From assembly GCF_009905375.1 (NCBI RefSeq), contig NC_133650.1, positions 67,211,669-67,275,668 of the forward strand: DNA of 64,000 bases, in the 5' to 3' direction. Positions 23,201-34,395 of the stretch are shown here, one piece after another; position 1 is the stretch's first letter, and every line of letters starts with the position of its first letter. The translations under genes and the position numbers were made by a program. This DNA comes from Apium graveolens. Lineage: Eukaryota; Streptophyta; Magnoliopsida; Apiales; Apiaceae. The notes below the pieces were generated by a model. That model saw only the letters and a program-made list of their open reading frames with translations. It did not search any database and was not told where the DNA came from.

Positions 23201-24325
23201 TAAAATATTAACATCTCATCCTGATGCTTGAACCCCAATAGAAACTGTACTTTGATACCTAAAAGCCTGATATTCTTTAAAGTTGTTCTTAATTGATTGA
23301 TAACCCTTTTTCTTGCCCTAAAGTTCGACAATCCTGAATTACCTTGAGCTAAAGATCATTTCTTCATACCTTAACACCCCTAGTATTCATGAAGCTTATC
23401 TTCTTGATGTTCTAGTACTTGTACCTTGTCGAAAACATTTGCTTTTAAGCCTAGTTTGGCATTATTCTTTCATATTATCCAATAGCCTTGCTAAATCTCC
23501 TTGTCAAAGTTCTTGTTTATGGAAAGCTATCAATTACCCTAATATAGTAAAGTCTAGTGGATCATGGCCCTGAGATTTAGTATCATATTTCCAGTGTTTC
23601 AAGTTGATCTATAATCCCTTGATAAAAATATTTACTACTTAAGAGATTTTATCATAAATCGGCATCAGTTTTTGAAATAATTAAAATATGGATTTTCAGT
23701 CCTAAACGGGGATAAATGTTTTCTTTGAATTATGGATCTGGACTGAGACGCAAGTCCTTTCCACACTTATATTGTAGGCTTAAAAGTTGCCTAGGGATCC
23801 CATTAATATTTTAGAACCCAGCGAGGTTTGGGATTACTTCGTGGCTGATCACCGGTTGTAATCCGTAGCGTCATAAAATGATTTTGTTTAAGTTATGATT
23901 TTGAAAATGTTTTGATTCAAGCAAATGATGCCATCACTCAAAGTTTTATCTCTTGTTAACATTGGTTATGCCTTCACATTGTCATTCTTTTATATATATC
24001 TTGATTTATATTTTGTACCATATAGTTTAGCACTTGTTGAGCATTTGGCTCACTCCTTGCTTTACCCTGATATTACAGCTAGCAGCTATGGTTAGATACA
24101 AGCAGACAGCACGTAAGACCTGTAACGCCGATGCGTATGTCCGAGCTCAGGTAGAATAAGAGATAGTTTCGTGTGAGGACTCGATATTAAAATCAGTTGT
24201 TATAGATGGTAGTGTTGCGCTGTTCCAAACCCTAAACTGTAAGATCTTGGATTCAGTTATGTTTACTTTCTTTTAAATATTGTAATAGTTATATTTATTT
24301 TGTTTGTTAAGTTGGGGGTATGACA
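20281..24325 (+). repeat. Gypsy B 3' LTR (4,045 bp)
   Basis: It begins TGTTATGACC and ends GGTATGACA. It holds a block at about 24116-24158 that the 5' LTR lacks. In the 5' LTR the flanks join at the shared bases TAAGA, so the 5' copy probably lost the block. GAATA follows at 24326-24330. Confidence 0.93.
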
Positions 24326-24330
24326 GAATA

Positions 24331-24855
24331 ATCTTATTAATAAAACAGTATTGCAATGAAACCGTTCTCTCTCCGTGATGAACAAATATCACGAGAGCTG
24401 CTAGGGTTACAATGAATAATATTCTCGATTAAGATAACACATATAGTGTAAACCCTATGCTGTGTTTATATAGACAAACAGTTACAAGATAATCTTCTAA
24501 TTGATATCAAATATAAGTCTGCATCCTAAAATATATCAATTAGTTATCTTTTCCTCCAAGTCTTCTATTCTTCATAGAATTCTTTTCCATGCATATCTCT
24601 TCTTGTATTAGTCTTGATCTTCTTTTCTTTCAATCAACCGCCTTCCTTATCTGAATGTCTTCTTAAGTCCTGATATTATCTTCTGATAAATATCTTCTGA
24701 TATCTTAAGTTCTGATAACTTAAGTTCTGATATCTTAAGTTCTGACTTCAGTATAAGTACTGATTTCCAATTAAGTCCTGATTTGTCCTATTAGATTAGA
24801 TCTGAAAACTAAACACAAATCACTATTAGACATGACATTATAAATATATCTAACA
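24331..24855 (-). repeat. Copia-2 5' LTR, outer fragment
   Basis: It continues the LTR interrupted at 10891 and ends CTAACA at 24855. With 10802-10891 it makes 615 bp, close to the 611 bp of copia-3. It contains the TATA-like TATATAAA on the minus strand (about 24473-24480) and the U3 cluster of TAAGTTCTGATA-like motifs at about 24660-24790. Confidence 0.92.
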
Positions 24856-26213
24856 GAAAGATAGGGCACGTAAGGAAGGACTGCCCTACCAACCGGCCAC
24901 CGGTTTCAGAAATGAGTAGAGCCCATCCAACCGACCCCCAGTTGCTAGTTATTTTAACATGACTGTTCTGGACGCTATCCGGAACACCGATGTGATAGCA
25001 GGTACCCTTTTGTCAATTTCCGAATGTGCAAATGTCTTATTTGATTCCGGAGAGACCAAGTCTTTTATATCTCAAAATTTTGCTAAGAAGTTAAATCTTA
25101 ATGATGTACCCTTACGTGAGGTATTACAAGTAGAAATAGCAAACTGATAAATCATTCATGTAAATCAAGTAAACCCTAGATGCAAGTTGAAACTACAAGG
25201 GGAAGTCTTTGAGGTTGACTTAATCCCGTTTGCGTTAGGAAAATTCGATGTGATCCTAAGAATGGACTAGTTATCCAGTTATGGAGCGCAGATAGATTGT
25301 GGGAGAAAGAAGGTAAGAATAAGAGTACAAAATGGAAAAGAGATAGTGTTTAAAGGTCAATGATAGACCCATAAATTTCTGACCATTATTCAGGCTAAGA
25401 GATTGTTAAAGAAAGGTAACTAGGCCTACTTGGCTTATGTGATGAATACTAAGAAGGAAGTTCCCAACATACGAATTCGAGGATGTGTTTCCAGAGAACT
25501 TACCAGGATTTCCACCCGACAGAAGGAATAGAATTCGCTATAGAATTAGCACCAGGGACGGCACCGGTATTTAAGGCCCCCTATAGACTAGCCCCAGTTG
25601 AGATGAAGGAACTAGCTTCTCAACTGTAAGAATTGTTAGATAACGGGATGATAAGACCCAGTGTATCACCATGGGGTGCACCAGTGCTGTTTGTAAAGAA
25701 GAAGGATGGTAGTATGAGATTATGCATAGACTACCGAGAGTGGAAAAAGCTGACCATCAAGAATAGGTACCATCTTCCTAGGATTGACGACCTATTCGAC
25801 CAGCTTAAAGGTGATGTACACTTTTCCAAAATAGATTTAAGGATATGATATCACCAACTGAAAATCAATCCTGAAGATATACCAAAGATTGCCTTTCGCA
25901 CTAGGTATGGGCACTATGAGTTCTTAGTCATATTATTCGGGTTAACCAACACACCCGCAGCCTTTATGGATTTGATGAACAGAGTGTTCAAAAATTACTT
26001 AGTCATATGTGTGATAGTATTCATAGATGATATTCTAATCTACTCAAAGAAAGAGAAAGAACACGCGGAATATTTGAGGATAGTCTTAGAAATCTTGAGG
26101 AATGAGAAGTTGTATGCCAAGTTCTCAAAGTGTGAGTTTTTCTTAAAGGAAGTTCAGTTCTTAGGGCATATGGTGAGTAGCAAAGGAGTTCTGGTCGACC
26201 CCGCCAAGATAGA
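24856..26213 (+). pseudogene. pol: Gypsy D: old Tekay-like gag-pol fragment
   Basis: The fragment starts inside a CCHC knuckle (KIGHVRKDCP, 24857 onward), where copia-2 is inserted. The protease reads LFDSGETKSF, where the family has DSGAT; the frame is 24959-25147. The reverse transcriptase is spread over 25545-26213 in broken frames: [19 protein letters not shown] at 25660 and an intact FIDD at about 26020. It stops at the residues VDPAKI, where the LTR of gypsy E begins. Several stops and a frameshift near 25470 are present. The rest of D is not in the window. It is a relative of gypsy B, and it still has the PRIDDLFDQ segment that B has lost. Confidence 0.88.
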
Positions 26214-26862
26214 TGTAAAAACCCAAACTTTTGACATTGGTAAAAGACCTTTATGAATAGTAACCTTGCGGTTTAATAAAAACTTTTACGACCACACCAT
26301 ATACAAGTTTATAATTTAAGGTTCCGAGTTGATATTGTGATTATACGTACCAAATAAGTGTATGTAAAAGCTATTCATTTTCGGAGAAAACGAACTTTGT
26401 AAAACGACCTTATCTTACGGACTACCGAGGAATACGAGAATCACATTATGATTAAGAATTTAGAATTCTACAAATTAAAATCCAAGTACAAGGTTTTAAA
26501 GTATAAAGGATTTATAAGAATGGATTTACCCACTGAATCGCTTATGAAGATTTATTACGAAAACGAATAAACGACCAAGCGAATATGTAAGTTAATAAAT
26601 AAACAAACCAAGGCCATGCAAATACCATGCAAATTAATTAGCAATAAATTATCCAAGATAGCTAATTAAATTAAGAATTAAGTAAAAGATAATATTTCTT
26701 AAAATAAGATTCACGTTTTATAATTAAAATACCTAGTCAAATGTGGTATGCAAGCTAATACCGAGGCTTGAATTAGAAGCATCTTGTTGAACACACCTTA
26801 TACATACACAGTACATATCAAAAATATCATCCAATACTTCCAAAATAATCCAAACCAATCAA

Positions 26863-26906
<44 letters not shown>

Positions 26907-28353
26907 AAGAACAATGCTGATTTTCAAGAACAAGGAGGAAATAAAATTTCAGAACTCATATTCTACCCATTCAAAAATCACCAAATATTTACCAAACCTC
27001 TTTCATATCATGGGTAAGTCATGCACCAAATTTCAAGCCCATCCATGAAGTTTAAATTTTATAAAAATGTTTGAAGTTGAGGGTGAATAGTAGCTCAGAA
27101 AATCACTAACTTATTTTTTTGATTTTTCATGGAAGTTTAAGGCTCCTAATGCTAGACCAAGGCTTCATCAAGGATATTAGGAATTTACTAAGTATTAACA
27201 AGCTTCAAGAAAGGTATAAACATCATCCACCCTTTAATTTACTTGAGTTATAAGATTAAGTTCGAGTTATGTTTAAGTACATGTTGGTTCACTGAGTTTG
27301 GATTGTAAAAAGTTGGTTTTGGATGGTTGATTATTATATATTGATGTTGGTGATGATTTCATATAGTTTAGGGACTTATCTTTCAATAAATATGAAGGAA
27401 TTGGTGTTTGAGTCGTTGTCAAAGAAATTAGCGTAGTTAAAACCGAGAATCGTTACGCGTATAGCCGTCGTAATGTCCGTTTATATTTAGGACTGTTTTA
27501 AGCAAAAAATAAGAACTGTATATTTAATATTTTTACACACCACTGGACAAGTATGTAAATTTATTTTTTTCTAGTTTTCAACCATATAAAAATCGTGCCG
27601 AGATGATTTACAGATTAGGAGAAAAGCTCATTTTAGTGAACGTAGTCGAGAAAACCAAACTGCTACCTAGTGCTGACTTTGAGGGTATAATTGAGGCCCT
27701 TAAACATTGTTTAAAATCATAAAACTTGGTCAGTAACTTATTTATACAGTGAGGAAGAATATTTAAAATTTCAGCTAAAGATATTAATTTTTAGATTTTA
27801 TAAAAATGTCGGAGCCGAGGTCACGTAAGGAGTGATGGCCAAGAACACCTACTGCCAATAAACTGCCACTTCGGGATTTTAATCCCTGTTACCACAAAAC
27901 CATTTTCAAATAATGTATTCTAAATTTTGTCTAGATCGCACACGCGAAAACGGTGCATCAATTGAGTTAACGGTTTGAGAGATATCAACGTTTTAGTGAA
28001 AGCGGTTTGAATAGTAAAACTCCGTAGTTGACCGAATTTTTGAAATACTTTTCACCTAATTAAATTCATTTTATCAAAATGAAAACTTTTATGATAAATA
28101 TTACAAGCATGAAAGAAGCTCCTCGGGGTGGTTTCGTATTAAAATATTAATTTTACGATTTACTAAAAATGTTAGAGTACGAGTCGCGTAAAGTAACAAA
28201 TGGTAAAGTCAACTCTTAAAGACCACTTTGACCATCCATTTCGACCAAGGATTGATACTTATTTTGAGTCGGTCGAATATTGAAAATTATGAAGTTTTGT
28301 ACTTATTAGAAATATGAGTTGGTGATGGTATTAGGAATACTGATTAAGATTAT
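26214..28353 (+). repeat. Gypsy E LTR, left part
   Basis: The LTR begins TGTAAAAACCC immediately after the broken reverse transcriptase of D. ATAGA at 26209-26213 would be the target duplication. It is interrupted at 28353 by the Tat element and resumes at 39307. The total is about 4.1 kb, in the size class of Tekay LTRs. It is AT-rich, with a CT microsatellite at 26866-26903. No coding frame is supported. Confidence 0.8.
26866..26903. repeat. (CT)n microsatellite
   Basis: About 19 perfect TC/CT dinucleotides inside the gypsy E LTR. As a pyrimidine tract on the LTR sense strand it could serve as a promoter Y-patch, but no TATA box is obvious beside it. Confidence 0.95.
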
Positions 28354-28864
28354 TGTTATGGATCAAAAACTAAGGTATAATAATTGTTGTACATACTGCT
28401 AGGGTTCGTGAGCTTCGAGGCTCGATTTGACTGCTCTTGTGTCTCGTGACTCGATCTGCCTTAACAAGATTCCTACGTATCTTTCTTATTGCCAAGGATC
28501 AAGTCGAAAAATGTAGTTCTGGTTGGTGGGGGTGAGACCCCTTATATAGATATTGAAAGTCCTTGAATTGGACTAGATCTAGGAGACTTGGTGGGCAAGT
28601 CTCAGAATTATAGTGGACATTGGAGTCCTAAGAGGTAGGAAACTGACTCCTTATCCCATGAGGTTCCTTGGAGGCCAATCTACAAGGATCTATATCCTCA
28701 CTAGGACTCATCTTAATAGCTAATTTATCCCATATTAATTAATTATGAAATTAATTAATATTCAGGGTTTTGGGCCCTTTCAAATGGGCCTAGCTGTTCG
28801 CCCAATTCTGATATAATTAGTGCGATATTAATTACACACTCAGGGTTTATTTTATTCCCTATCA
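28354..28864 (-). repeat. Tat element 3' LTR
   Basis: It begins TGTTATGG and ends CCCTATCA, matching 38791-39301 at the same length of 511 bp. It contains a long AT-rich palindromic stretch (about 28733-28760, ATTAATTAATTATG). Confidence 0.93.
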
Positions 28865-28877
28865 TTTGCCCCCAAAT
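28865..28877 (-). promoter_or_regulatory. Tat element polypurine tract
   Basis: The minus strand reads TTTGGGGGCAAA directly inside the 3' LTR, a typical plus-strand primer. Confidence 0.8.
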
Positions 28878-29054
28878 TCTAGGAAACCGTAAAAAGATTT
28901 CGCAGAAGTTACGTTCATTTGTTCCTTTACAGGGTATCGTTTTTGCGTAAAGTGTGGAGCGACCTACACATTTACAACGATTTGCCTAGTACATGGCTTC
29001 AGGGGTTTTCTGGAATCTCCCTATCACTTTCTTTTGCATTTATTCCTATTATTT

Positions 29055-29292
29055 AGGAGTTATCTTAATTTTCAGGAATTTTTCCCTTAATCCCTGGGAA
29101 TTTTCCTTAATTTCCAGGAACTTTTCCTTTAATTCTGGGATTTTTCCTTAATTTACAGGAATTTTTCCCTTAATTCTGGGATATTTCCTTAATTTTTCAG
29201 GAACTTTTCCTTTAATTCTGGGATTTTTCCTTATTTTCCAGGAATTTTCTCCTTAATTCTGGGATTTTTTCTTAATTTTTCATAATTTGTGG
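29055..29292. repeat. Minisatellite in the Tat 3' region
   Basis: Units of about 30-35 bp alternate the halves TTAATTCTGGGATTTTTCC and TTAATTTCCAGGAATTTT. About seven units are visible, degenerate at the edges. It stops ten bases before copia-4. Confidence 0.85.
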
Positions 29293-29301
29293 AATTTATT
29301 T

Positions 29302-29920
29302 TGTTAGATATATTTGTGATGTCATGTCTAATAATAATTTGTGTTTAGTTTTTTAGATCTTAACTAACAGGACAAATCAGGACTTAACTGGAAATCAGTA
29401 CTAATACTGAAGTCAGGACTTAAGATATCAGAACTTAAGTTGTCAGAACTTAAGTTATCAGAAGATATTTATCAGGAGATAATATCAGGACTTAAGGTGA
29501 CTTTCAGATAAGGAACGTGGCTGATTGAAAGGAAAGAAGATCGAGACTAAAACAAGAAGAGATATGCATGAAGAAGAATTCTATGAAGAATAGAATACTT
29601 GGAAGAAATGATAACCGATTGATATATTTTAAGATACAGGCTTATGTTCGATATCAATTAGAAGATTATCTTGTAACTGTGTGTCTATATAAACACAGCA
29701 TAGGGTTTACACTATATGTGTTATCTTATTCGAGAATATTATTCATTGTAACCCTAACAGCTCTCGTGATAATTTGTTCATCACTGAGAGAGAACAGTTC
29801 TTTGTAACAGAGTTTATTGTGTTGAATAAAATCTGTGTTCTGTTACTTGAGTTCTTATATTCGATTTGATTGTAGTAAACACTGTATTCAACCCCCTTCT
29901 ACAGTGTGTGTGACCTAACA
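29302..29920 (+). repeat. Copia-4 5' LTR (619 bp)
   Basis: It begins TGTTAGATATATTTG and ends GACCTAACA. U3 contains a dense run of CAGAACTTAAG-type motifs (29390-29500). TATATAAA at 29686-29693 is a good TATA box, so transcription would start near 29720. Confidence 0.93.
29686..29693 (+). promoter_or_regulatory. Copia-4 LTR TATA box
   Basis: TATATAAA in U3, about 280 bp before the gag ATG. The same box in the same context occurs in the copia-2 and copia-3 LTRs. Confidence 0.75.
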
Positions 29921-29922
29921 AG

Positions 29923-29934
29923 TGGTATCAGAGC
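29923..29934 (+). promoter_or_regulatory. Copia-4 primer-binding site
   Basis: TGGTATCAGAGC two bases after the LTR, complementary to initiator Met-tRNA. Confidence 0.95.
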
Positions 29935-29974
29935 AATCTGTTAACATACATAGAGTAAAGATCCAAAAACAATC

Positions 29975-31076
29975 ATGTCTGAAGAAACACAAACTCCAAC
30001 CAAGCCCACCAAAACTGAAGAAACTCCAAAGACTCAAATCCATAATCGATATGAGACTATTAGGGTTCCCATACTGAAACCTTTTGAGTATCCCATATGG
30101 AAGGTGAGGATGTCTATATTTCTGGAAGCTACTGATCCAGAATACCTTGATAGAATTAATGAAGTACCACATAAGCCAACCAAGCTCTCTGTTGTAGTTG
30201 CAGATCATCCAGCACAGACTATACCAAAGGAGAAAAGTGAATATACAGCTGAAGATATCTCATCTATTGCAAAGGATGCAAAGGTAAGACATTTGCTACA
30301 TAGTGCCATTGATAATGTCATGTCAAACAGGGTAATTAACTACAAGACTGCAAAAGAGATATGGGATGCCTTAAAGAAAAGATGCCAGGGAACTGATTCA
30401 ATTAAGAAGAACAGGAGGACTATACTCACTCAAGAGTATGAGCACTTTGACTCAAAACCTGATGAGTCATTAACTGGTTTATATGACAGATTTGTCAAAC
30501 TCTTGAATGATCTGTCACTGGTGGATAATGAATATGATCTTGAAGAAACTAATCTTAAATTCCTTTTAGCTCTTCCTAAAAGTTGGGACTTGAAGGCAAC
30601 TACTATAAGAGACAATTATGCTCTTGATGAAACTACTCTTGATGAAATTTATGGTATGCTCAAAACTCATGAACTTGAGATGGATCAAAGAAGCAAGAGG
30701 CATGGGAGAAAGTCAAGGACAGTTGCTCTTAAGGCTGAGGAGGAATCCCCTAAAATGGTTGTCTCAAAGAAAGGCAAAGGAAAGGCTCTCATCACAAAGT
30801 CTGATACTGAGTTATCAAGTTCTGATAGTGATAAGGATTCAGAAATTGAAAGTCTATCTGAGATGGATGCTGATGAAGAGATGATGAAATTGTGTGCTCT
30901 TATGGTGAAGGGTATCACAAAGATAGCTTACAGGAAATTCAGAAGGGGAAAGAAGTTTTCCGGCAAAAGTGGAAGTTCTGATAAAAAGGGATTCAGAAAA
31001 TCTGAAGGCAAAGCAGGAAAGTCTGACAGAGGAGATTACTCAAATGTCAAATGCTACAATTGTGGTGAGAAAGGCA
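29975..31076 (+). pseudogene. gag: Copia-4 gag, 3'-truncated but otherwise open
   Basis: The ATG at 29975 follows the primer site by 40 bases. The frame is open for about 367 codons: N-terminal Thr/Pro-rich segment, the motif YPIWKVRMSIFLEATDPEYL (residues about 47-66), the UBN2-type capsid domain (about 95-245), then a Lys/Ser/Asp-rich linker. It ends inside the knuckle CYNCGEKG (31050-31075). Beyond that the frame runs into the Tat antisense gene in the wrong phase. It is the most intact N-terminal gag in the window after copia-3, but it lacks its RNA-binding end and all of pol. Confidence 0.9.
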
Positions 31077-32723
31077 CTGGATGCCAGGGAAACCAGACAC
31101 TCTTTTTATTTACACAGATGCCCTTAATGTCGGGCTTAGGTTTCCTTTCCACGACTTCATCCACCACTTGCTAGCAGATTTGCAAATCAACCCATGTCAG
31201 TTTCCTCCAAATGCTTGGAGGAACATTTTATGCTTCATGGTCTCCTGTCTTAGAGGAGGTTTTCCTTTTTCAGTAGCTATTTTTAGGAAAATCTTCCAGT
31301 GTTATAACAGTTCTCAAAGTCTCTGTGGTTGGGTCTACATTAAACAAAGGCCCAAGTGTAAACACATATTTAATAGTGCTTATATTCCCGACAACAACCA
31401 ACATTGGAGGAGTAGTTTTGTCGGGTCAAGGTGGGAGAATGCGGACTGGGGCACCCTCTTCAAATCTTCCTTCGGAAAGGTTAGTGATGGTAGCCTCAAA
31501 TCCATTTACCTAACTCCCGAGGAGACTATGATTTATAATAAGCTCATTCAGGATGATGGTGCCACTCCTAGTTGGACTCTTTTAGAGTAGTTTTCCCTTA
31601 TTCAAGTGGGGCTCTCCTCAGTTTTTCCTCAGGGTATTTTTCTTCCCTTCTTGTTTTTACTTTCTTCCATGCATTATTGACACCACTTATTTTTATTTTT
31701 CTCTTATTTTTGCAGCTGCTAAGGAAATTAATGAGGATAACGTGCCTGTCGTTGAGGAAACTGCGAGGATGAAGAAGGCTCGTCTTGCGGGACTAGACAC
31801 CCGGGGAAAGGCTACAGAGCCTAGCTTCTTAAGGAAGCACAAGGAGCCTATGGTGGAGTCTCCTTCTGAGGGAACTGAAGCCCCAAATGTTCATATCTCT
31901 GCTGTTGCTCCTGTCTCTGCTACCACTGGAGCTTTCCAGCCTCTTTGGGGATTTCGCCGAGGGGATACCGTGATTGGATCCACAAAGCATGCCTAAGATT
32001 GGTCTTACCATGGTGTAACCCCCACTGATGTTGTGGCTGCCCCAGACTTGGAGAGGATAAAGCTCATGGGAGCTCAGTACTTGGCCTCGGTATGACCCTT
32101 TATTAAAATTTTACTCTCTTTTTACTTGTAGCATTCACTTGCCTTATATCTTTGTTTATTGTTTCGTTTCAGTCTAACGCCTACTTCCAAGCCACTGTGA
32201 GGCAAGATGAATCGTGGAAGAGGGCCTTGGACAAGGCTGACAATGCCCTCAGGAAGCAGCATAGGAAGTACGCTTCTTTGGAGAGAAAGTTGAAGCGTAA
32301 GAAGGAGGAGCTCGGAGAGTCTAATGCTGAGCTAGTTGTGCTGAGGGCTGAGAAGGACAAGGCGATCGACAACTATTTGGACTCGGAGGAGTTCACTCAG
32401 TCTATGAGGGTGAGGGACGACTCGGTATTCCCTGGGTTTTTAGGACTGGCTGGGACACGGCCCTTGGAATCGTAAACGAGGCTTGTCCCGATATTAACCC
32501 AGCGGATTATGTCTACCCTGATGACGAGGCCTTACTACAGAGGTTTCGCACCCGAGTGGTCATCTCGGATTGTACCCCTCAGGACCCACTTCTTCCTTCT
32601 CCCGAGTCATTTTCTAGGCCTTCTGCAGATGGTCATAGCTCTTCTTCCTCCGGGACCACTGAGACATCCAGCGAGAGTGGCGGAGACGATGATATGGATG
32701 TCGAGGGCACTTCTGCCCCTTAG
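31077..32723 (+). pseudogene. Antisense spliced accessory gene of the Tat element (putative gypsy-type transposon protein)
   Basis: It lies opposite to Tat gag-pol. Exon 1 (about 31077-31633) encodes a domain I recognise from plant 'putative gypsy type transposon' (Transposase_28-like) proteins: LFIYTDALNVGLRFPFHDF, then PNAWRNILCF and IPDNNQHWRS. Intron 1, 31634-31715 (82 nt), and intron 2, 32090-32172 (83 nt), are U-rich with GT...AG ends, and joining the exons keeps phase (phase 1, then 0). Exon 3 encodes a Lys/Glu-rich coiled coil, then a Ser/Asp-rich acidic tail ending at TAG 32721-32723. Damage: the N-terminus is replaced by copia-4, with TAG at 31588-31590, TAA at 31994-31996 and a frameshift at about 32440. 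The function of this family is unknown. Confidence 0.78.
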
Positions 32724-33049
32724 AGCTTTTCTAGCCTGCGTGGCTTTATTTATTTTACTTTGTCTTTGAGACTTTATTTATCAGTCTTTGTATTTCTTAT
32801 TTGAACCAGCCTTATTTATCAAACTTTATGCTTTTATCTCATGCACTTAGTTTACTTTCCATGCCATAGGGATTTTTAAACATATTTCGGAAACTTTTTG
32901 AATTTTATAAACAGTTGGGATTTATTGCTTACACAAGTCTTAATAAATCTCAAACTTTAAAGAATAAAACTAAAACATATAATCCTAAGCAAGCAAAGCT
33001 TCAAGGTGCTTTTCAACCTACTCGTCATCTTTGACAAGTGAGAATCGTG
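32724..33049. other. Spacer between antisense gene and Tat pol
   Basis: About 325 bp lie between the stop of the antisense gene and the convergent end of integrase. It would hold the 3' untranslated regions of both transcripts. It is AT-rich, and no ORF or repeat is seen. Confidence 0.6.
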
Positions 33050-34395
33050 CTCAACCATCTTACACATAGTAAATCTTCAGGTTTTGTGCATGCCAAGTTC
33101 TCAGGACTTCAAAACCATCCTAGTCTCCAACTTGTAGGTTCCTCTTCCTTGAACACTTTTGACCTTGTATGTCCCTTCCCAATATGGGGCAAGTTTTCCT
33201 TTCTGCCCAACACCGGAAGCTTCCACCTTCCTCATAACCAAGTCACCTTGTTTAAAAAACTTTCCTTAACCCTTAGGTTATAGTAGAACGAAGCCTTTTT
33301 CTGATATTCCACTATCTTCGCATGTGCCTCATTTCGTACTTCATTAATTAGATCCAGGGCTAATTTTTGCCCCTCCTCATTTTTCTCAGCATTAAAATCT
33401 TGGATCCTGGGAGACGAATGTGATATCTCCACAGGAACAACCGCCTCTGCCCCATATGCTAACATGAAGGGAGTTGCTCCAGTTGTGACTCTACAAGTAG
33501 TCCTATAGGCCCATAGTACTGGGAGTATTTCATCCACCCAGTTATTCCTCGAATTCTCGATCCTCTTCTTTAGTCCATCCAGGATTATTCGATTTGCCAC
33601 TTTCGCTTGCCCATTGGCTTGCGGGTGAGCCACAGAGGTAAATCGTAACTCAATTTCATTCTCCTCACAATACTTCTTGAATTCCTCATTGTTGAATTGT
33701 GTACCATTATTGGTAACTAGGATACAGGGAATTCCATATCGGCGCATGATGTTTTCCCACAGGAATTGTGCAACCTGCTTAGTTTTGATCTTGGCCAAAG
33801 GCTTGGCTTCAATCCATTTAGTAAAATAATCAATGGCTATAATCAGGAACTTCCTTTTTGTCGTGGCCATGGGGAAAGGCCCAAGTATATCCATTCCCCA
33901 CATGGCAAAGGGGATGGGAGAGTTGATGGAAGTCAACATCTCGGGGGGTTGTCGAACTATAGGTGCATGCTTTTGACAACGATCACACTTCTTCACATAC
34001 TCTTTGGCATCGCCCATCATCTCTGGCCAATAGAAGCCTAAACAGGTTATCTTATGAGCCAGCGCTCTGCCCCCCAAGTGTTTCCCATAGATACCTTCGT
34101 GTACCTCCTCAAGAGCCAAGCGTGTCTCATCGGGCCTGAGACATCTTAAGTAAGGAACCACATAAGATCTTTTGTACAAAATCCCATCGATCAAGGAGTA
34201 TCTCAGTGCTCGAACAACCAACTTCCGTGCTTCAGTCACGTCATTTGGCAGCCAACCAGTTTGAATATGGGCCTTAATGGGATCTATCCATGACGTCCCC
34301 AGCCCTATAGGAACTACAAGCTATCAATGCTTCGTGTCTTCAAAACACAAAAGTATACGCTTCTTGAACTTTCCTCTATCTCAGATAAAGCAAAC
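33050..34395 (-). pseudogene. pol: Tat integrase, catalytic residues lost
   Basis: The main frame is 34239-33232. A zinc-binding region (CDRCQKHAP) is followed by the core. The first Asp is present (GMDILGPFP). The second motif reads VTNNGTQF, where the family has TDNGTQ (codon AAT for GAT). The third reads NGQAKVANR, where the family has Glu (AAA for GAA). Both changes are G-to-A, so this integrase cannot be active. A frameshift at about 33235 separates the C-terminal segment (VEASGVGQKGKLAPYWEG), which runs to about 33050. Upstream, the linker from the extra RNase H (34240-34395) is out of frame in places. Confidence 0.88.

Larger units (their letters stand above)
10892..24325 (+). mobile_element. 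Gypsy B: complete Tekay-like Ty3/gypsy element
   Basis: The element is 13,434 bp. LTRs lie at 10892-14887 and 20281-24325, the primer site at 14893-14904, a leader ORF at 15022-15384, gag at 15693-16883, pol at 16536-20288 and the polypurine tract at 20267-20280. Both ends carry TG...CA, and GAATA flanks both sides (10887-10891 and 24326-24330), so the copy is structurally complete with an intact target duplication. Very long LTRs, Met primer, pol order PR-RT-RH-INT and a chromodomain-like C-terminus point to the Del/Tekay chromovirus lineage. Coding is dead: many stops, a gag frameshift and a reverse-transcriptase deletion. Confidence 0.93.
5355..24855 (-). mobile_element. Copia-2: Sirevirus-like element, interrupted
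   Basis: Its parts are pol (5355-about 8396), gag (8415-10748), primer site (10788-10799) and 5' LTR (10802-10891, resuming 24331-24855). The 3' end of pol and the 3' LTR are displaced out of the window to the left by the copia-1 insertion. Gypsy B (10892-24325) splits the LTR. Copia-2 is the same family as copia-3 at 42957-56279: proteins and LTR align throughout. Copia-3 carries 6 kb of extra genes between pol and the 3' LTR. Whether copia-2 has them too cannot be seen. Its right end abuts the zinc-knuckle codons of element D. Confidence 0.88.
29302..31076 (+). mobile_element. Copia-4: 5' LTR and partial gag, truncated
   Basis: This is a copia of the same family as copia-2 and copia-3, on the plus strand. 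LTR 29302-29920, primer site 29923-29934 and gag 29975-31076 are present; pol and the 3' LTR are missing. The right break falls within the zinc-knuckle codons (after GAGAAAGGC, about 31075) and joins directly to the coding sequence of the Tat antisense gene. No target duplication can be shown because the right end is deleted. Confidence 0.9.

Noticed and set aside
33766..34041. Plus-strand frames over the Tat integrase
   Set aside because: They lie opposite a well-recognised integrase, have no domain, and do not connect to the spliced antisense gene, which ends at 32723.
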